Shown here: positions 41,027 through 50,549 of the stretch, in pieces
Layout: every line of letters starts with the position of its first letter
Numbering within the stretch: the stretch's first letter is position 1
DNA from: Mediterraneibacter hominis
Lineage (GTDB): Bacteria > Bacillota > Clostridia > Lachnospirales > Lachnospiraceae
Assembly (NCBI RefSeq): GCF_014287475.1
Contig: NZ_JACOPF010000004.1
Coordinates: 1 to 64,000 of the forward strand
Reading direction: 5' to 3'
Length of the DNA stretch: 64,000 bases
Program-made: the position numbers and the translations under genes
Notes under the pieces: model-generated
Told to the model about the DNA's origin: nothing
What the model saw: the letters and a program-made list of their open reading frames with translations, nothing else
Databases searched by the model: none

Positions 41027-44000
41027 TTATTCTTCTCCGTACAGAGTCACCAGTTTTTTCAGATAAGCATATCTCTCCATTGCTTCTTTCTCATTCTGAG
41101 CGAAGAGCTTTTCAGCTTTTTCAGGATTTGCTCTCTTCAATGCATTGTAACGAACTTCTCCGTCAAGGAATGCCTGGTATTCTTCCTGTTTTGGTTCTTT
41201 GCTGTCAAGGAAGAACTTATTGCCTTCTGCGGCAGGGTTAAACCGGAAGTTGTTCCAGTATCCGCACTCTACTGCAAGCTGTTCCTCTGTCTGCGCCTTA
41301 CTCATGCCCTTCTTAATACCATGGTTGATACATGGAGCATATGCGATAATCAGAGATGGTCCCGGATAAGCCTCTGCCTCTGCGATCGCTTTCACTGTCT
41401 GATTGAAATCAGCGCCCATAGCAATCTGCGCAACGTATACATAACCATAACTCATTGCGATGCCTGCAAGGTCTTTCTTCTTAATTTCTTTTCCGCCGGC
41501 TGCGAACTGTGCCGTAGCACCTGTCTTTGTAGCCTTAGAAGACTGTCCGCCTGTATTGGAGTAAACTTCTGTATCAAATACCATGATATTGATATCCTTG
41601 CCGCTTGCAAGTACATGGTCAACACCGCCGAATCCGATATCGTAAGCCCAGCCGTCACCACCGAATATCCACTGTGATTTCTTGGAAAGGAAATCTTTGT
41701 TCTTCAGCAGTTCTGTCTTTTCTTCTCTGTCACATCCACAGTTTTCCAGTGCAGCCACCAATTTATCTGTTGCTGTTCCATTTGTCGCTCCACATGCAAA
41801 CGTATCCAGGTATTCTTGTGCGGCTGCTTTTACCTCTGCATTTTCTGCAGATTCTGCCAGTTTTGCAACTTTGCCTTTCAGTCTTGCTCTGATTGTATTC
41901 TGTGCCAGAAGCATACCATATCCAAACTCTGCATTGTCCTCAAACAGAGAGTTACACCATGCCGGTCCTTTTCCTTCCGGAGTTACCGTATATGGTGTGG
42001 ACGGTGAAGAGTTGCCCCAGATAGAAGAACATCCTGTTGCATTTGCAATGTACATTCTGTCACCAAACAACTGTGTAATCAATTTTGCATAAGGAGTCTC
42101 GCCGCAGCCTGCACATGCTCCTGAGAATTCAAGCAACGGCTGTTTGAACTGACTTCCTTTTACTGTCGTTTCTTTGAATTTTGTAACAACTTCTGGTTTT
42201 ACCGGAATTTCGCGTCCATAGTCGAAGAAATCCTGTTTTCCGGCATTTGCTTCCATGTTCCCCATAACAAGTGCTTTCTCGCCCTTCTTACCTGGGCATA
42301 CATTTGCACAAGACCCACATCCTGTACAGTCATAAGCAGACACTGTGATAGAGAATTTCATTCCTGGCATACCGATCATATCAATTGCTTCCATTCCTTC
42401 CGGAGCCTTGGAAAGTTCTTCCTCTGTCAATGCCACCGGACGGATAACAGCGTGTGGACATACATATGCACAGCGGTTACACTGGATACAATTCTCTGGT
42501 TTCCAGATCGGAATATCTACCGCAATTCCACGTTTCTCATATGCGGAGGAACCAGACGGTGTGGAACCATCTACATACTCATTGAAAGCGGATACCGGCA
42601 ATGAATTTCCTTCCTGGGAATTTACTTTTGCCTGAATATTCTTAACGAAATCTACAACGTCTTTTCTTCCGTTTTCATCTACGTGCGGTGTTGCAAGTCC
42701 TTCGTCAGCCGCGTCTTTCCAGCTTTCTGGAACGGCAACCTCTACAACCTGTTTCGCACCTGCGTCAATCGCATCATAGTTCATCTGTACAATCTTGTCA
42801 CCTTTTCTGCCATACGTAGCTTTCGCAGCTTTCTTCATCAGATCGATCGCTTCTTCTTCCGGAATAATAGAAGCAAGCTTAAAGAATGCAGACTGCAGCA
42901 CCGTATTGATACGTCCGCCAAGTCCGATTTCCTTTCCGATCTTGATACCGTCGATTGTATAGAATTTAATATTGTGTTTTGCAATGTATGCTTTTACCTG
43001 TCCTGGAAGATGTTTCTCAAGTCCTTCCATATCCCATGGACAGTTCAAAAGGAATGTACCGCCGTCAACTAACTCCTGCACCATATTATACTTGTCCACA
43101 TAAGACGGATTATGACATGCAACAAAGTTTGCCTGGTGGATCAGGTATGTGGATTTGATCGGAAGTTTTCCGAAACGCAGGTGAGACATTGTGACACCGC
43201 CTGACTTCTTGGAATCATAGTCAAAGTAAGCCTGTGCGTACATATCTGTGTTGTCACCGATAATTTTGATAGAGTTCTTGTTTGCGCCGACTGTTCCGTC
43301 TGCTCCAAGTCCCCAGAATTTACAGTTGATTGTTCCTTCCGGAGTCGTAACAAGCGGCTCGTCCGCTTTCAGAGACAGATTTGTCACATCATCTACGATA
43401 CCGATCGTGAATTTCTGTTTCTCATCATTGTGGTATACTGCAACAATCTGAGCCGGGGTCGTATCTTTTGAACCCAGTCCGTAACGGCCTGTATATACCG
43501 GAACCGCGTCGAATTTCGTGCCTTTGAGCGCAGCAACGACATCCAGATACAGAGGCTCTCCAAGTGCTCCTGGTTCTTTTGTTCTGTCAAGGACAGAAAT
43601 TTTCTTCACAGAATCCGGAATTGCAGCGATCAGAGCTTCTGCACTAAACGGTCTGTACAGACGTACCTTCACAACACCCACTTTTTCTCCGGCTGCTGTC
43701 AGGTAGTCAATTGTCTCTTCGATCGTATCACAGACAGAACCCATTGCGATAATCACATGCTCTGCGTCTGCTGCTCCATAGTAGTTGAACAGCTTATAAT
43801 CTGTTCCGATCTTCTCATTTACTTTATCCATGTATTTTTGAACGATTGCCGGCATAGCATCATAATATGGATTACATGCCTCTCTTGCCTGGAAGAAAAT
43901 ATCCGGGTTCTGAGCGGAACCTCTCTGGCATGGATGATTCGGGTTCAGTGCATGTGCACGGAATTCATCAATCGCGTCCATATTTACAATCTCTTTTAAG

Positions 44001-44569
44001 TCTTCATAATCCCAGGTCTCAATTTTCTGAATCTCATGGGAGGTTCTGAATCCGTCAAAGAAGTTGATAAACGGAAGTTTTCCTTCCAATGCCGCACAAT
44101 GTGCAACCGGTGTTAAATCCATAACCTCCTGTACGCTGGATTCACATAGCATAGCCGCGCCAGTCTGACGACAGGCGTAAACATCAGAGTGATCTCCGAA
44201 AATAGACAGCGCATGGCTTGCAAGTGCACGCGCAGATACGTTGAACACACCCGGAAGCTGTTCGCCTGCTACTTTATATAAGTTTGGGATCATCAGAAGT
44301 AATCCCTGTGAAGCTGTAAATGTTGTTGTCAGCGCTCCTGCTGATAAAGAACCGTGTACGGCACCTGCCGCACCTGCCTCTGACTGCATCTCTGTAACTT
44401 CTACAGTCTGCCCAAAGATATTCTCTCTACCTTCAGTAGCCCATTCGTCAATGTGTTCTGGCATAACAGATGATGGTGTAATCGGATAGATTGCCGCAAC
44501 TTCTGTGTACGCATAGGAAACGTGAGCGGCAGCCTGATTACCATCCATGGTCTTCATTTTTCTTGCCAT
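41027..44569 (-). CDS. nifJ: Pyruvate:ferredoxin (flavodoxin) oxidoreductase
   Basis: The 1180-aa single-chain enzyme oxidises pyruvate + CoA to acetyl-CoA + CO2 and reduces ferredoxin; it is the central fermentation enzyme of anaerobes. Domains in order: pyrimidine-binding domain (A-A-I-Y-P-I-T-P-S-S-V-M-P-E near 26-39), gamma-like domain, then two [4Fe-4S] clusters of the ferredoxin domain (C-I-Q-C-N-R-C-A-Y-V-C-P and C-T-G-C-G-S-C-A-N-V-C-P, about 690-760). The TPP domain comes last (A-C-A-G-C-G-E-T-P-Y and G-D-G-W-A-Y-D-I-G-F-G-G). Length is typical (about 1170-1190). AGGAGG lies about 9 nt upstream of the start, the promoter is at 44627-44655 and the terminator at 40931-40973; monocistronic. 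Confidence 0.97.
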   Translation of the reverse strand: MARKMKTMDGNQAAAHVSYAYTEVAAIYPITPSSVMPEHIDEWATEGRENIFGQTVEVTEMQSEAGAAGAVHGSLSAGALTTTFTASQGLLLMIPNLYKVAGEQLPGVFNVSARALASHALSIFGDHSDVYACRQTGAAMLCESSVQEVMDLTPVAHCAALEGKLPFINFFDGFRTSHEIQKIETWDYEDLKEIVNMDAIDEFRAHALNPNHPCQRGSAQNPDIFFQAREACNPYYDAMPAIVQKYMDKVNEKIGTDYKLFNYYGAADAEHVIIAMGSVCDTIEETIDYLTAAGEKVGVVKVRLYRPFSAEALIAAIPDSVKKISVLDRTKEPGALGEPLYLDVVAALKGTKFDAVPVYTGRYGLGSKDTTPAQIVAVYHNDEKQKFTIGIVDDVTNLSLKADEPLVTTPEGTINCKFWGLGADGTVGANKNSIKIIGDNTDMYAQAYFDYDSKKSGGVTMSHLRFGKLPIKSTYLIHQANFVACHNPSYVDKYNMVQELVDGGTFLLNCPWDMEGLEKHLPGQVKAYIAKHNIKFYTIDGIKIGKEIGLGGRINTVLQSAFFKLASIIPEEEAIDLMKKAAKATYGRKGDKIVQMNYDAIDAGAKQVVEVAVPESWKDAADEGLATPHVDENGRKDVVDFVKNIQAKVNSQEGNSLPVSAFNEYVDGSTPSGSSAYEKRGIAVDIPIWKPENCIQCNRCAYVCPHAVIRPVALTEEELSKAPEGMEAIDMIGMPGMKFSITVSAYDCTGCGSCANVCPGKKGEKALVMGNMEANAGKQDFFDYGREIPVKPEVVTKFKETTVKGSQFKQPLLEFSGACAGCGETPYAKLITQLFGDRMYIANATGCSSIWGNSSPSTPYTVTPEGKGPAWCNSLFEDNAEFGYGMLLAQNTIRARLKGKVAKLAESAENAEVKAAAQEYLDTFACGATNGTATDKLVAALENCGCDREEKTELLKNKDFLSKKSQWIFGGDGWAYDIGFGGVDHVLASGKDINIMVFDTEVYSNTGGQSSKATKTGATAQFAAGGKEIKKKDLAGIAMSYGYVYVAQIAMGADFNQTVKAIAEAEAYPGPSLIIAYAPCINHGIKKGMSKAQTEEQLAVECGYWNNFRFNPAAEGNKFFLDSKEPKQEEYQAFLDGEVRYNALKRANPEKAEKLFAQNEKEAMERYAYLKKLVTLYGEE

Positions 44570-44626
44570 TTTGTTGTTCCTCCTTATAATTTACATTGTA
44601 AAGTTAATATTTTCACATGTACTGTA

Positions 44627-44655
44627 ATTATATCCCGAAAAATAACAAAAGTCTA
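44627..44655 (-). promoter_or_regulatory. Promoter of the pyruvate:ferredoxin oxidoreductase gene
   Basis: On the minus strand TAGACT (44655-44650), a 17-nt spacer and TATAAT (44632-44627). A perfect 13-bp palindrome TTTACATTGTAAA (44590-44602) lies in the leader between the start site and the ribosome-binding site and might be a regulator site. Confidence 0.6.
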
Positions 44656-44730
44656 TAGAACACACTCTATTTTTTGTTTATTTTCAGGTACATTTCCCAT
44701 TCTGTTTAGTCTCTTTTCAATGGCAGATAT

Positions 44731-45624
44731 TTACTGATACAAAAACATTTCTGTAATACAGCAATCATCATATTTATTTCCATCTCTGACGTCAGTAATC
44801 GTCACTTTACACTCACTGATTTCTACTGTTTCTCCAAAATCAATATATATCATCCCGTCGAAAGGATTTTCGCTGTGGAAGGGAAGTTCCCTGTCTACAT
44901 AAGAAAAATCCATAGATTCTTCTCCATATTCTATATGAAACGCTATCGGCGCTCCATTTTTTGCATACAAATCTGCACTGGCGCAAAATCCCGGCAAAAT
45001 TGCAAGCCCCCTTACCGTTTGTTTCTGACTGCTTGTAAAGAGGATACTTTCATTTGTTCCGTTTCCTGCCACACCGTCCGCCCAACATGTAGAAGCATCC
45101 AGATCCTTCAAATTTTCTGCCTCATAATTATATCCACTTTCTTTTAGGACAGAGGACGCAGAAACTGTAAAATCCGCCATATAAATTTCTTCTCCCGCGT
45201 ACGTCAGCCCTGTTGCTATACCTGTTGGTTCTGGCAGTTCTTTTTCTTCTGCTTTTTCTGTCTCTTCACGTTCTTCTCTTTTTGCCTCTTCCTGTTTTTC
45301 TTCCTTTTCTTCCTTCTCCGCCTCTATCTCTTCTTGTTTTTTTGCTTCCTGCTGCGCTTCTTCTTCCCTCTTTTTCAGGAAAAATATAGCGAACGTTGCC
45401 GCCAGTATAAGAATGGCGATCAGAAGAACCGTCAGCGCGGCTATTAGCCCTGCCTTCCCTTTTTTCCTTTTCCCTGGCTTCTTTCCACCCTGTTGCTCCC
45501 CTTTGTATTCCTTAATATCAGAATGGCCTTGGATTTCTGTTTCCTCCGCCGATACTTTCTGTCCACAGTTTGGGCAGAACTGCTCTCCTTCTTCTATCTT
45601 TTTCCCACAATTTTCACAAAACAT
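44731..45624 (-). CDS. Zinc-ribbon membrane protein with discoidin-like domain
   Basis: The 297-aa protein starts with a zinc ribbon (C-E-N-C-G near 3-7 and C-P-N-C-G-Q-K near 17-23). A basic stretch and one membrane helix (about 59-84) follow, then a Glu/Lys-rich coiled-coil-like segment (about 86-130). The C-terminal beta domain has Y-N-Y-E-A-E-N-L-K-D-L-D-A-S-T-C-W-A-D-G and ends C-C-I-T-E-M-F-L-Y. That last part resembles the NADase-type glycan-binding (discoidin-like) domain. The topology puts the ribbon inside and the beta domain outside. Function unknown. GGGGAGAGG precedes the start; it is downstream of lgt in the same direction. Confidence 0.75.
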   Translation of the reverse strand: MFCENCGKKIEEGEQFCPNCGQKVSAEETEIQGHSDIKEYKGEQQGGKKPGKRKKGKAGLIAALTVLLIAILILAATFAIFFLKKREEEAQQEAKKQEEIEAEKEEKEEKQEEAKREEREETEKAEEKELPEPTGIATGLTYAGEEIYMADFTVSASSVLKESGYNYEAENLKDLDASTCWADGVAGNGTNESILFTSSQKQTVRGLAILPGFCASADLYAKNGAPIAFHIEYGEESMDFSYVDRELPFHSENPFDGMIYIDFGETVEISECKVTITDVRDGNKYDDCCITEMFLYQ

Positions 45625-45657
45625 CTTCCACCTCTCCCCTATTCCTATTTTTTAAAT

Positions 45658-45709
45658 CCCTGTATACCACCTCTTTATGCATGACTTGCCTTGGATGTAA
45701 TATACAGGG
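45658..45709. repeat. Inverted repeat between lgt and the zinc-ribbon gene
   Basis: CCCTGTATA (45658-45666) and TATACAGGG (45701-45709) form a perfect 9-bp repeat separated by 34 nt. The loop is long and no T tract follows, so it is not a good terminator. Noted only as possible structure. Confidence 0.35.
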
Positions 45710-45727
45710 ACTGCTCTGGTTTCTTAC

Positions 45728-46684
45728 CTACTTCTTAAATTTGAATATCCGTTCTTTTGTTTTAGGAGGTTTCTTTCCCTCTATTTTCTCCGGCATGGGT
45801 TCATATCTTTTCTCCGTTTTCAGAAACGGCATCCTCTTATGGTTTTTCCTAAGATACAAAAGCGCTGCGCCGGTGCCGATTACAATCAGCCCTGCCAGAA
45901 GCTGGGATACCGCGATACCAAGTCCTGGAAGGAGCAGTTGATCCGTCCTGAGCCCTTCTATCCATACCCTTCCCAATCCATATCCAAACAAATACAGCAG
46001 AAAGAGTTCTCCTTCATACTTTTTGTGTTTCCGGTATGCAAACAAAAAAATCAGCAGCACCATGCACCAGAAAGACTCATAAAGAAACGTAGGATGTACC
46101 TGAATATAGCTTACGCCGTCTATCCGCTGCACAGCCCTTCGCATCTGCTCTGTTACATCCGAAGAACGCACCGCATCTAACGGCAGTCTCATCGCAAACA
46201 GACTGTCCGTATATTCTCCGAACGCCTCCCTGTTGAAAAAATTTCCCCATCTTCCAAGCATTTGCCCGTTTAGCAGTGCCATCGCAATTGTGTCAAATAT
46301 CTGTGGCGCCGACAGATGCTTTACCTTAGCCAGCACAAGAACACTAATCACTGCCGCGATCACGCCGCCATAAATAGCGAGCCCGCCTTCCCGCAGATTA
46401 AATATATCCAGCAGATTGTCTTTGTACATATCCCAGGAGAATATCACATAGTAAATTCTGGCTCCGGCAATTCCGGCTATCACTCCAATAATCCCCATAT
46501 CCAGGTAGTCTTCTGGGTTCTGTCTCGTCCTTTTGGCCTCGGAAGCGGCAATCAAAAATCCCAACAGAATTGCCAGCCCAATTATGATTCCATAATATGC
46601 AATCTCAAATCCAAAGACACGGACACTTTTCCCCACATGCTCCAGGTAGATACCAAGATGTGGAAAACTGATGTCATAGTGCAT
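45728..46684 (-). CDS. lgt: Prolipoprotein diacylglyceryl transferase
   Basis: The 318-aa integral membrane enzyme moves diacylglycerol from phosphatidylglycerol to the lipobox cysteine of prolipoproteins, the first step of lipoprotein maturation. Several membrane helices are present. The Lgt signature reads G-R-W-G-N-F-F-N-R-E-A-F-G (about 142-154), with the later H-P-T-F-L-Y-E-S and the C-terminal G-R-V-W-I-E-G-L-R-T-D. The basic C-terminal tail (E-R-I-F-K-F-K-K) is longer than usual. Start M-H-Y-D-I-S-F-P is selected because AAAGGAGC lies 6 nt upstream; 31 extra in-frame codons are unlikely. The binding lipoproteins in this window are its expected substrates. Confidence 0.95.
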   Translation of the reverse strand: MHYDISFPHLGIYLEHVGKSVRVFGFEIAYYGIIIGLAILLGFLIAASEAKRTRQNPEDYLDMGIIGVIAGIAGARIYYVIFSWDMYKDNLLDIFNLREGGLAIYGGVIAAVISVLVLAKVKHLSAPQIFDTIAMALLNGQMLGRWGNFFNREAFGEYTDSLFAMRLPLDAVRSSDVTEQMRRAVQRIDGVSYIQVHPTFLYESFWCMVLLIFLFAYRKHKKYEGELFLLYLFGYGLGRVWIEGLRTDQLLLPGLGIAVSQLLAGLIVIGTGAALLYLRKNHKRMPFLKTEKRYEPMPEKIEGKKPPKTKERIFKFKK

Positions 46685-46794
46685 AATTATGCTCCTTTCT
46701 ATATTGCCCTGTCCTGCTTTGCCCGCGCTGTCCATAAAGCAGCAGTCCATGTTTACTGGGTCTTTACGCCTGCCCAAGACATGGAAATATGGTG

Positions 46795-47892
46795 CTATAC
46801 ATTAAATCTGAACAGCATAATATCCCCGTCCTGCACTACATAATCTTTCCCTTCTAGTCTTACCAGCCCTTTCTCCCGCGCTGCCGCGTAAGTTTTACAT
46901 GCCATCAGATCCGCATAGCTTACTACCTCCGCACGGATAAATCCTCTTTCGAAGTCCGAATGAATTTTTCCCGCTGCCTGCGGCGCCTTCGTTCCCTTCG
47001 TGATTGTCCATGCGCGTACTTCCGGCTCTCCCGCCGTCAGATAGCTGATAAGTCCCAAAAGATGATAGCTCGCTTTAATCAGTTTTTCCAGACCTGACTC
47101 CTCTAAGCCCAAGTCCTCCAAAAACATCTTCTTTTCCTCATCCTCTAATTCTGCAATTTCCTGTTCAATCTGCGCACATATCACAAACACTTCGCACTGT
47201 TCTCGCTTGGCGTACTCGCGCACTGCCGCAACCTTGGTATTATTCGCTCCATCATCTGCCAGGTCATCCTCCGCCACATTTGCCGCAAAGATGACAGGTT
47301 TAGCAGTCAGCAGATTATATCCTGCCATCCACTCCCTTTCTTCCTCGTCATCTGTCTCAAAGGTTTTCGCCATCTTATTTTCTTCCAGATGTGCCTTAAT
47401 CCGATTCAAAAGCTCCAGCTCTTTTGCTGCCGCCTTATCATTTCGGGAGAGTTTTACTGTTTTTGCAATCCTTCTTTCTAATATTTCCAAATCTGAAAAA
47501 ATCAATTCCAGATTAATCGTCTCTATGTCACGCAGAGGATCGATACTCCCGTCTACATGGACAATATTGCTGTCCTCAAAACATCTCACAACATGGACGA
47601 TGGCATCCACCTCTCTGATATTCGCCAAAAACTGATTGCCCAGCCCTTCACCCTTGGAGGCTCCCTTCACCAAACCTGCAATATCTACAAATTCTATCGC
47701 AGCGGGAATAATCTTCTTCGTATGGTACATCTCCCCCAATACATCTAAACGTTTATCCGGCACTGTCACGACCCCTACATTGGGATCAATCGTACAGAAT
47801 GGATAATTTGCTGATTCTGCCCCTGCCTTTGTCAGAGAATTAAACAGTGTGCTCTTTCCTACATTTGGCAGTCCTACGATACCTAATTTCAT
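46795..47892 (-). CDS. ychF: Redox-regulated ATPase YchF (OLA1 family)
   Basis: The 365-aa P-loop protein of the Obg-like group hydrolyses ATP rather than GTP. It binds ribosomes and affects translation-start fidelity and oxidative-stress response. Motifs: G-L-P-N-V-G-K-S-T (7-15), [10 protein letters not shown] (about 69-78), the altered specificity motif around N-V-A-E (about 203-206), and a C-terminal TGS domain ending [16 protein letters not shown]. Length is typical. AGGAGG precedes the start. It lies 110 bp upstream of lgt in the same direction; no terminator was seen between them. Confidence 0.96.
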   Translation of the reverse strand: MKLGIVGLPNVGKSTLFNSLTKAGAESANYPFCTIDPNVGVVTVPDKRLDVLGEMYHTKKIIPAAIEFVDIAGLVKGASKGEGLGNQFLANIREVDAIVHVVRCFEDSNIVHVDGSIDPLRDIETINLELIFSDLEILERRIAKTVKLSRNDKAAAKELELLNRIKAHLEENKMAKTFETDDEEEREWMAGYNLLTAKPVIFAANVAEDDLADDGANNTKVAAVREYAKREQCEVFVICAQIEQEIAELEDEEKKMFLEDLGLEESGLEKLIKASYHLLGLISYLTAGEPEVRAWTITKGTKAPQAAGKIHSDFERGFIRAEVVSYADLMACKTYAAAREKGLVRLEGKDYVVQDGDIMLFRFNV

Positions 47893-48203
47893 CTTATTTG
47901 TTTCCTCCTATTTAAAATTCCTCTATTTTATTGGCTTGTATCTTCTTTCAGTCATACCAATTTCCTTTTTTTTCTTAAGTTTTTTCTCCATTATTCTAGT
48001 TCTTTCCAAGTAAAGGAAGCTCTCATATAGCAAGTTATAGATTACCATAATAAAGCTTCAAATTCAATGTGAATCCGTTATTTTTATGGATAAAACAGAC
48101 TCAATCTAATGCAAAAGAGCCTTATATGTGATAATATTTTTATGAGTCCTGTCTAAGCTCGTTAAACGCTTAAATATTTTCATTTAATGAGAGGAGCCTT
48201 GTT
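47893..48203. other. Divergent intergenic region, ychF and FGGY kinase
   Basis: This 311-bp AT-rich region has no gene. It must hold promoters for both flanking genes, but no pair of boxes with good spacing stands out. GTTAAACGCTTAAA (48161-48174), 30 bp before the kinase start, has a central CG with A/T arms and loosely resembles a CcpA cre element. It is weak evidence. Confidence 0.35.
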
Positions 48204-49820
48204 ATGAACAATGTTGACCCTAAATCTGTAAAAAGCTGTATACTATCGGGCAATGCCATCCTGGGAATCGAATTGGGTTCCACTAGAATCAAAACCATCT
48301 TAATTGATCAAGATCATACCCCCATAATAACCGGCAATTATGACTGGGAAAATAGATTTGAAAATCATATGTGGACCTACGATATAAAAGATATATGGAA
48401 AGGGATCTCCGCCAGTTATCTTGATATGTCCACCCGCCTTCGCAGCAAATACGAAGTCTCGCTTACATCTGTAAAAGCAATTGGAATAAGCGCTATGATG
48501 CATGGATATATGGCTTTTAACAAAAAGGGACAGTTACTCGTACCATTCCGCACATGGAGAAATACAAATACAGGAGCCGCCGCTGATGCCCTTACAAAAT
48601 TATTTCATTACAACATCCCGCAGCGGTGGAGTATTGCACACCTTTATCAGGCTATTCTCAACGCCGAACCGCACGTCCAGGATCTGGCTTACATTACCAC
48701 ACTTTCCGGCTATATCCATAAAATGCTGACCGGACAGCGTGTTCTTGGAATTGGAGATGCTTCTGGAATGTTCCCTGTAGATATTGCCACCGGAACGTTT
48801 AATCAGACTATGATCTCCCAGTTTAATGCTCTTATTAGGGATAGAAATTATTCTTGGAAACTAGAAGAAATTCTTCCCTCAGTCCTCCAGGCGGGAACAT
48901 ATGCAGGCAGGCTCACAAAGGAAGGCGCTTGGTTATTAGACCCCTCCGGCTGCCTGAAACCAGGAATTCCTCTCTGCCCTCCTGAAGGCGATGCCGGAAC
49001 AGGAATGGTTGCTACAAACAGTGTGGCTCCCAGAACAGGAAACGTTTCAGCCGGAACTTCTGTCTTTGCCATGATTGTACTTGAACAAGAATTAAAATCT
49101 GTGCATCCAGAAATAGATATGGTGACAACCCCCTCCGGCCATCTTGTTGCTATGGCACATGCAAACAACTGCACTTCTGATATAAACGCATGGGTAGAAC
49201 TCTTCAGAGAATTCTCTGTTCTCACCGGTCATGCTGTAGATAAAGACACGTTATATCCACTGCTTTATAACCTTGCCTTGGAGGGAGATGCGGACTGCGG
49301 CGGTCTTTTGTCATACGGCTATTATTCAGGTGAAAATGTTCTTCCTCTTGACGAAGGACGCCCTCTGTTTATCAGAACTCCGGACAGCCATTTTAACTTA
49401 GCTAATTTTATGAAGACACATTTATATGCTGCTCTGGCGGCTCTTAAAATAGGAATGGATATTCTTACCAATGAAGAACATGTAAAAATTGATACCATTT
49501 ATGGACATGGTGGATTTTTCAAAACTCCTATTGTCGGGCAGCGCATTATGGCGGCCGCACTGGGAACTTCTGTAACTGTACGGAAAACTGCTGGAGAAGG
49601 AGGAGCCTGGGGAATCGCTGTTCTGGCCTCCTATCTCGTCAACAATCCGTCAGATAAAAGCCTGGAAAATTTTTTGAAAAGTGTTGTGTTTTCTAATGAT
49701 GACAGCATTTGTCTAAAACCATACCAAAATGAGATCGATGGGTTTGCTCAATTTATACACAGGTTTAAACAAGGACTTCCCGTAGAACAAAGCGCCATCA
49801 GACAGATTCCTTCCTCATAA
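48204..49820 (+). CDS. FGGY family carbohydrate kinase
   Basis: The 538-aa kinase starts its first domain at about residue 18 with I-L-G-I-E-L-G-S-T-R-I-K-T-I-L-I-D (phosphate loop G-S-T-R). It continues A-I-G-I-S-A-M-M-H-G-Y and P-F-R-T-W-R-N-T-N-T. The second domain has G-N-V-S-A-G-T-S-V-F-A-M-I and G-H-G-G-F-F-K-T-P. It belongs to the FGGY group near xylulokinase/ribulokinase, but the substrate is not evident. Unlike most of its neighbours it is on the plus strand and has no isomerase or transporter beside it. GAGAGGAG precedes the start, and a terminator follows 4 bp after the stop. Confidence 0.85.
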   Translation: MNNVDPKSVKSCILSGNAILGIELGSTRIKTILIDQDHTPIITGNYDWENRFENHMWTYDIKDIWKGISASYLDMSTRLRSKYEVSLTSVKAIGISAMMHGYMAFNKKGQLLVPFRTWRNTNTGAAADALTKLFHYNIPQRWSIAHLYQAILNAEPHVQDLAYITTLSGYIHKMLTGQRVLGIGDASGMFPVDIATGTFNQTMISQFNALIRDRNYSWKLEEILPSVLQAGTYAGRLTKEGAWLLDPSGCLKPGIPLCPPEGDAGTGMVATNSVAPRTGNVSAGTSVFAMIVLEQELKSVHPEIDMVTTPSGHLVAMAHANNCTSDINAWVELFREFSVLTGHAVDKDTLYPLLYNLALEGDADCGGLLSYGYYSGENVLPLDEGRPLFIRTPDSHFNLANFMKTHLYAALAALKIGMDILTNEEHVKIDTIYGHGGFFKTPIVGQRIMAAALGTSVTVRKTAGEGGAWGIAVLASYLVNNPSDKSLENFLKSVVFSNDDSICLKPYQNEIDGFAQFIHRFKQGLPVEQSAIRQIPSS

Positions 49821-49824
49821 AATT

Positions 49825-49877
49825 TGGCAGGAAAATATGGTAAACTTTCGTCTTGTTTCCTTCATATTTTCCTGCCA
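49825..49877. terminator. Terminator shared by the FGGY kinase and the thiN operon
   Basis: TGGCAGGAAAATATG (49825-49839) pairs perfectly over 15 bp with CATATTTTCCTGCCA (49863-49877). It lies between convergent genes with T-rich flanks on the two strands; the T runs are short. Confidence 0.75.
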
Positions 49878-49895
49878 TAATTATGCTACTTTCTT

Positions 49896-50549
49896 TTAAT
49901 CCCGCGTCTCCATCAGGATAAGTGTTCCATAAGCAAAGGAAATCTCTACCTCGTCCGCGTCAAATTCATTGCTTACACACAGACTGTCATAGGGCATCAG
50001 CGTATGTCCTCTAAGAGGATATTTCGCTCCGGAAATATTGACTCCTTCCACAGTTCCTCCCAGAGAGAACACAGAAAAATAAGGGCCAAACGCCTCTTCT
50101 TTTTTCAGGCAGATTTCATCCTTCAAAAGCCGTATCTGATTATGACTGTCGAGAAGTCTCGCATCTGCCCCCGCATCCAGGGCAATTTTCAGACTCTGGA
50201 CATTCGCCCATATATGATCGATTCTTGTTCCCGTTCCTCCTAGTATCACAATCTCTTTTCTCCGCAGATCCATGCAGAGCCTAAGTGCGATCTCTGTGTC
50301 AGACGCATCCTTTACCGGATTGAATTCTCTGATAGGAACATTTGTCTCTTCTTTATAGTAATTTACAACGTCTGAAGGAGCGCTGTCAAAATCTCCTACA
50401 ATATAGTTCGGGCAAATATCGTGTTCATATAAAAAGTCAAGCCCCTTGTCCACCCCGATAATAAATTCTGTCTCTTCACTGTTTAAAACAGAAAGCGCAA
50501 ATTCTTCCTCTATCATCCCGCCGCTTACAATGACTGTCCGTCTACTCAT
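49896..50549 (-). CDS. thiN: Thiamine diphosphokinase
   Basis: The 217-aa enzyme pyrophosphorylates thiamine to thiamine diphosphate using ATP, supplying the cofactor of enzymes such as the pyruvate:ferredoxin oxidoreductase encoded here. Visible family features are D-K-G-L-D-F-L, Y-I-V-G-D-F-D-S-A (about 49-57), K-D-A-S-D-T-E-I-A-L (about 79-88) and G-G-T-G-T-R-I-D-H (about 103-111). The start codon overlaps the rpe stop (ATGAGTAG, 8 nt). It is the last gene of the long housekeeping operon and ends before terminator 49825-49877. The rpe-thiN pairing after rsgA is typical for Firmicutes. Confidence 0.93.
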   Translation of the reverse strand: MSRRTVIVSGGMIEEEFALSVLNSEETEFIIGVDKGLDFLYEHDICPNYIVGDFDSAPSDVVNYYKEETNVPIREFNPVKDASDTEIALRLCMDLRRKEIVILGGTGTRIDHIWANVQSLKIALDAGADARLLDSHNQIRLLKDEICLKKEEAFGPYFSVFSLGGTVEGVNISGAKYPLRGHTLMPYDSLCVSNEFDADEVEISFAYGTLILMETRD

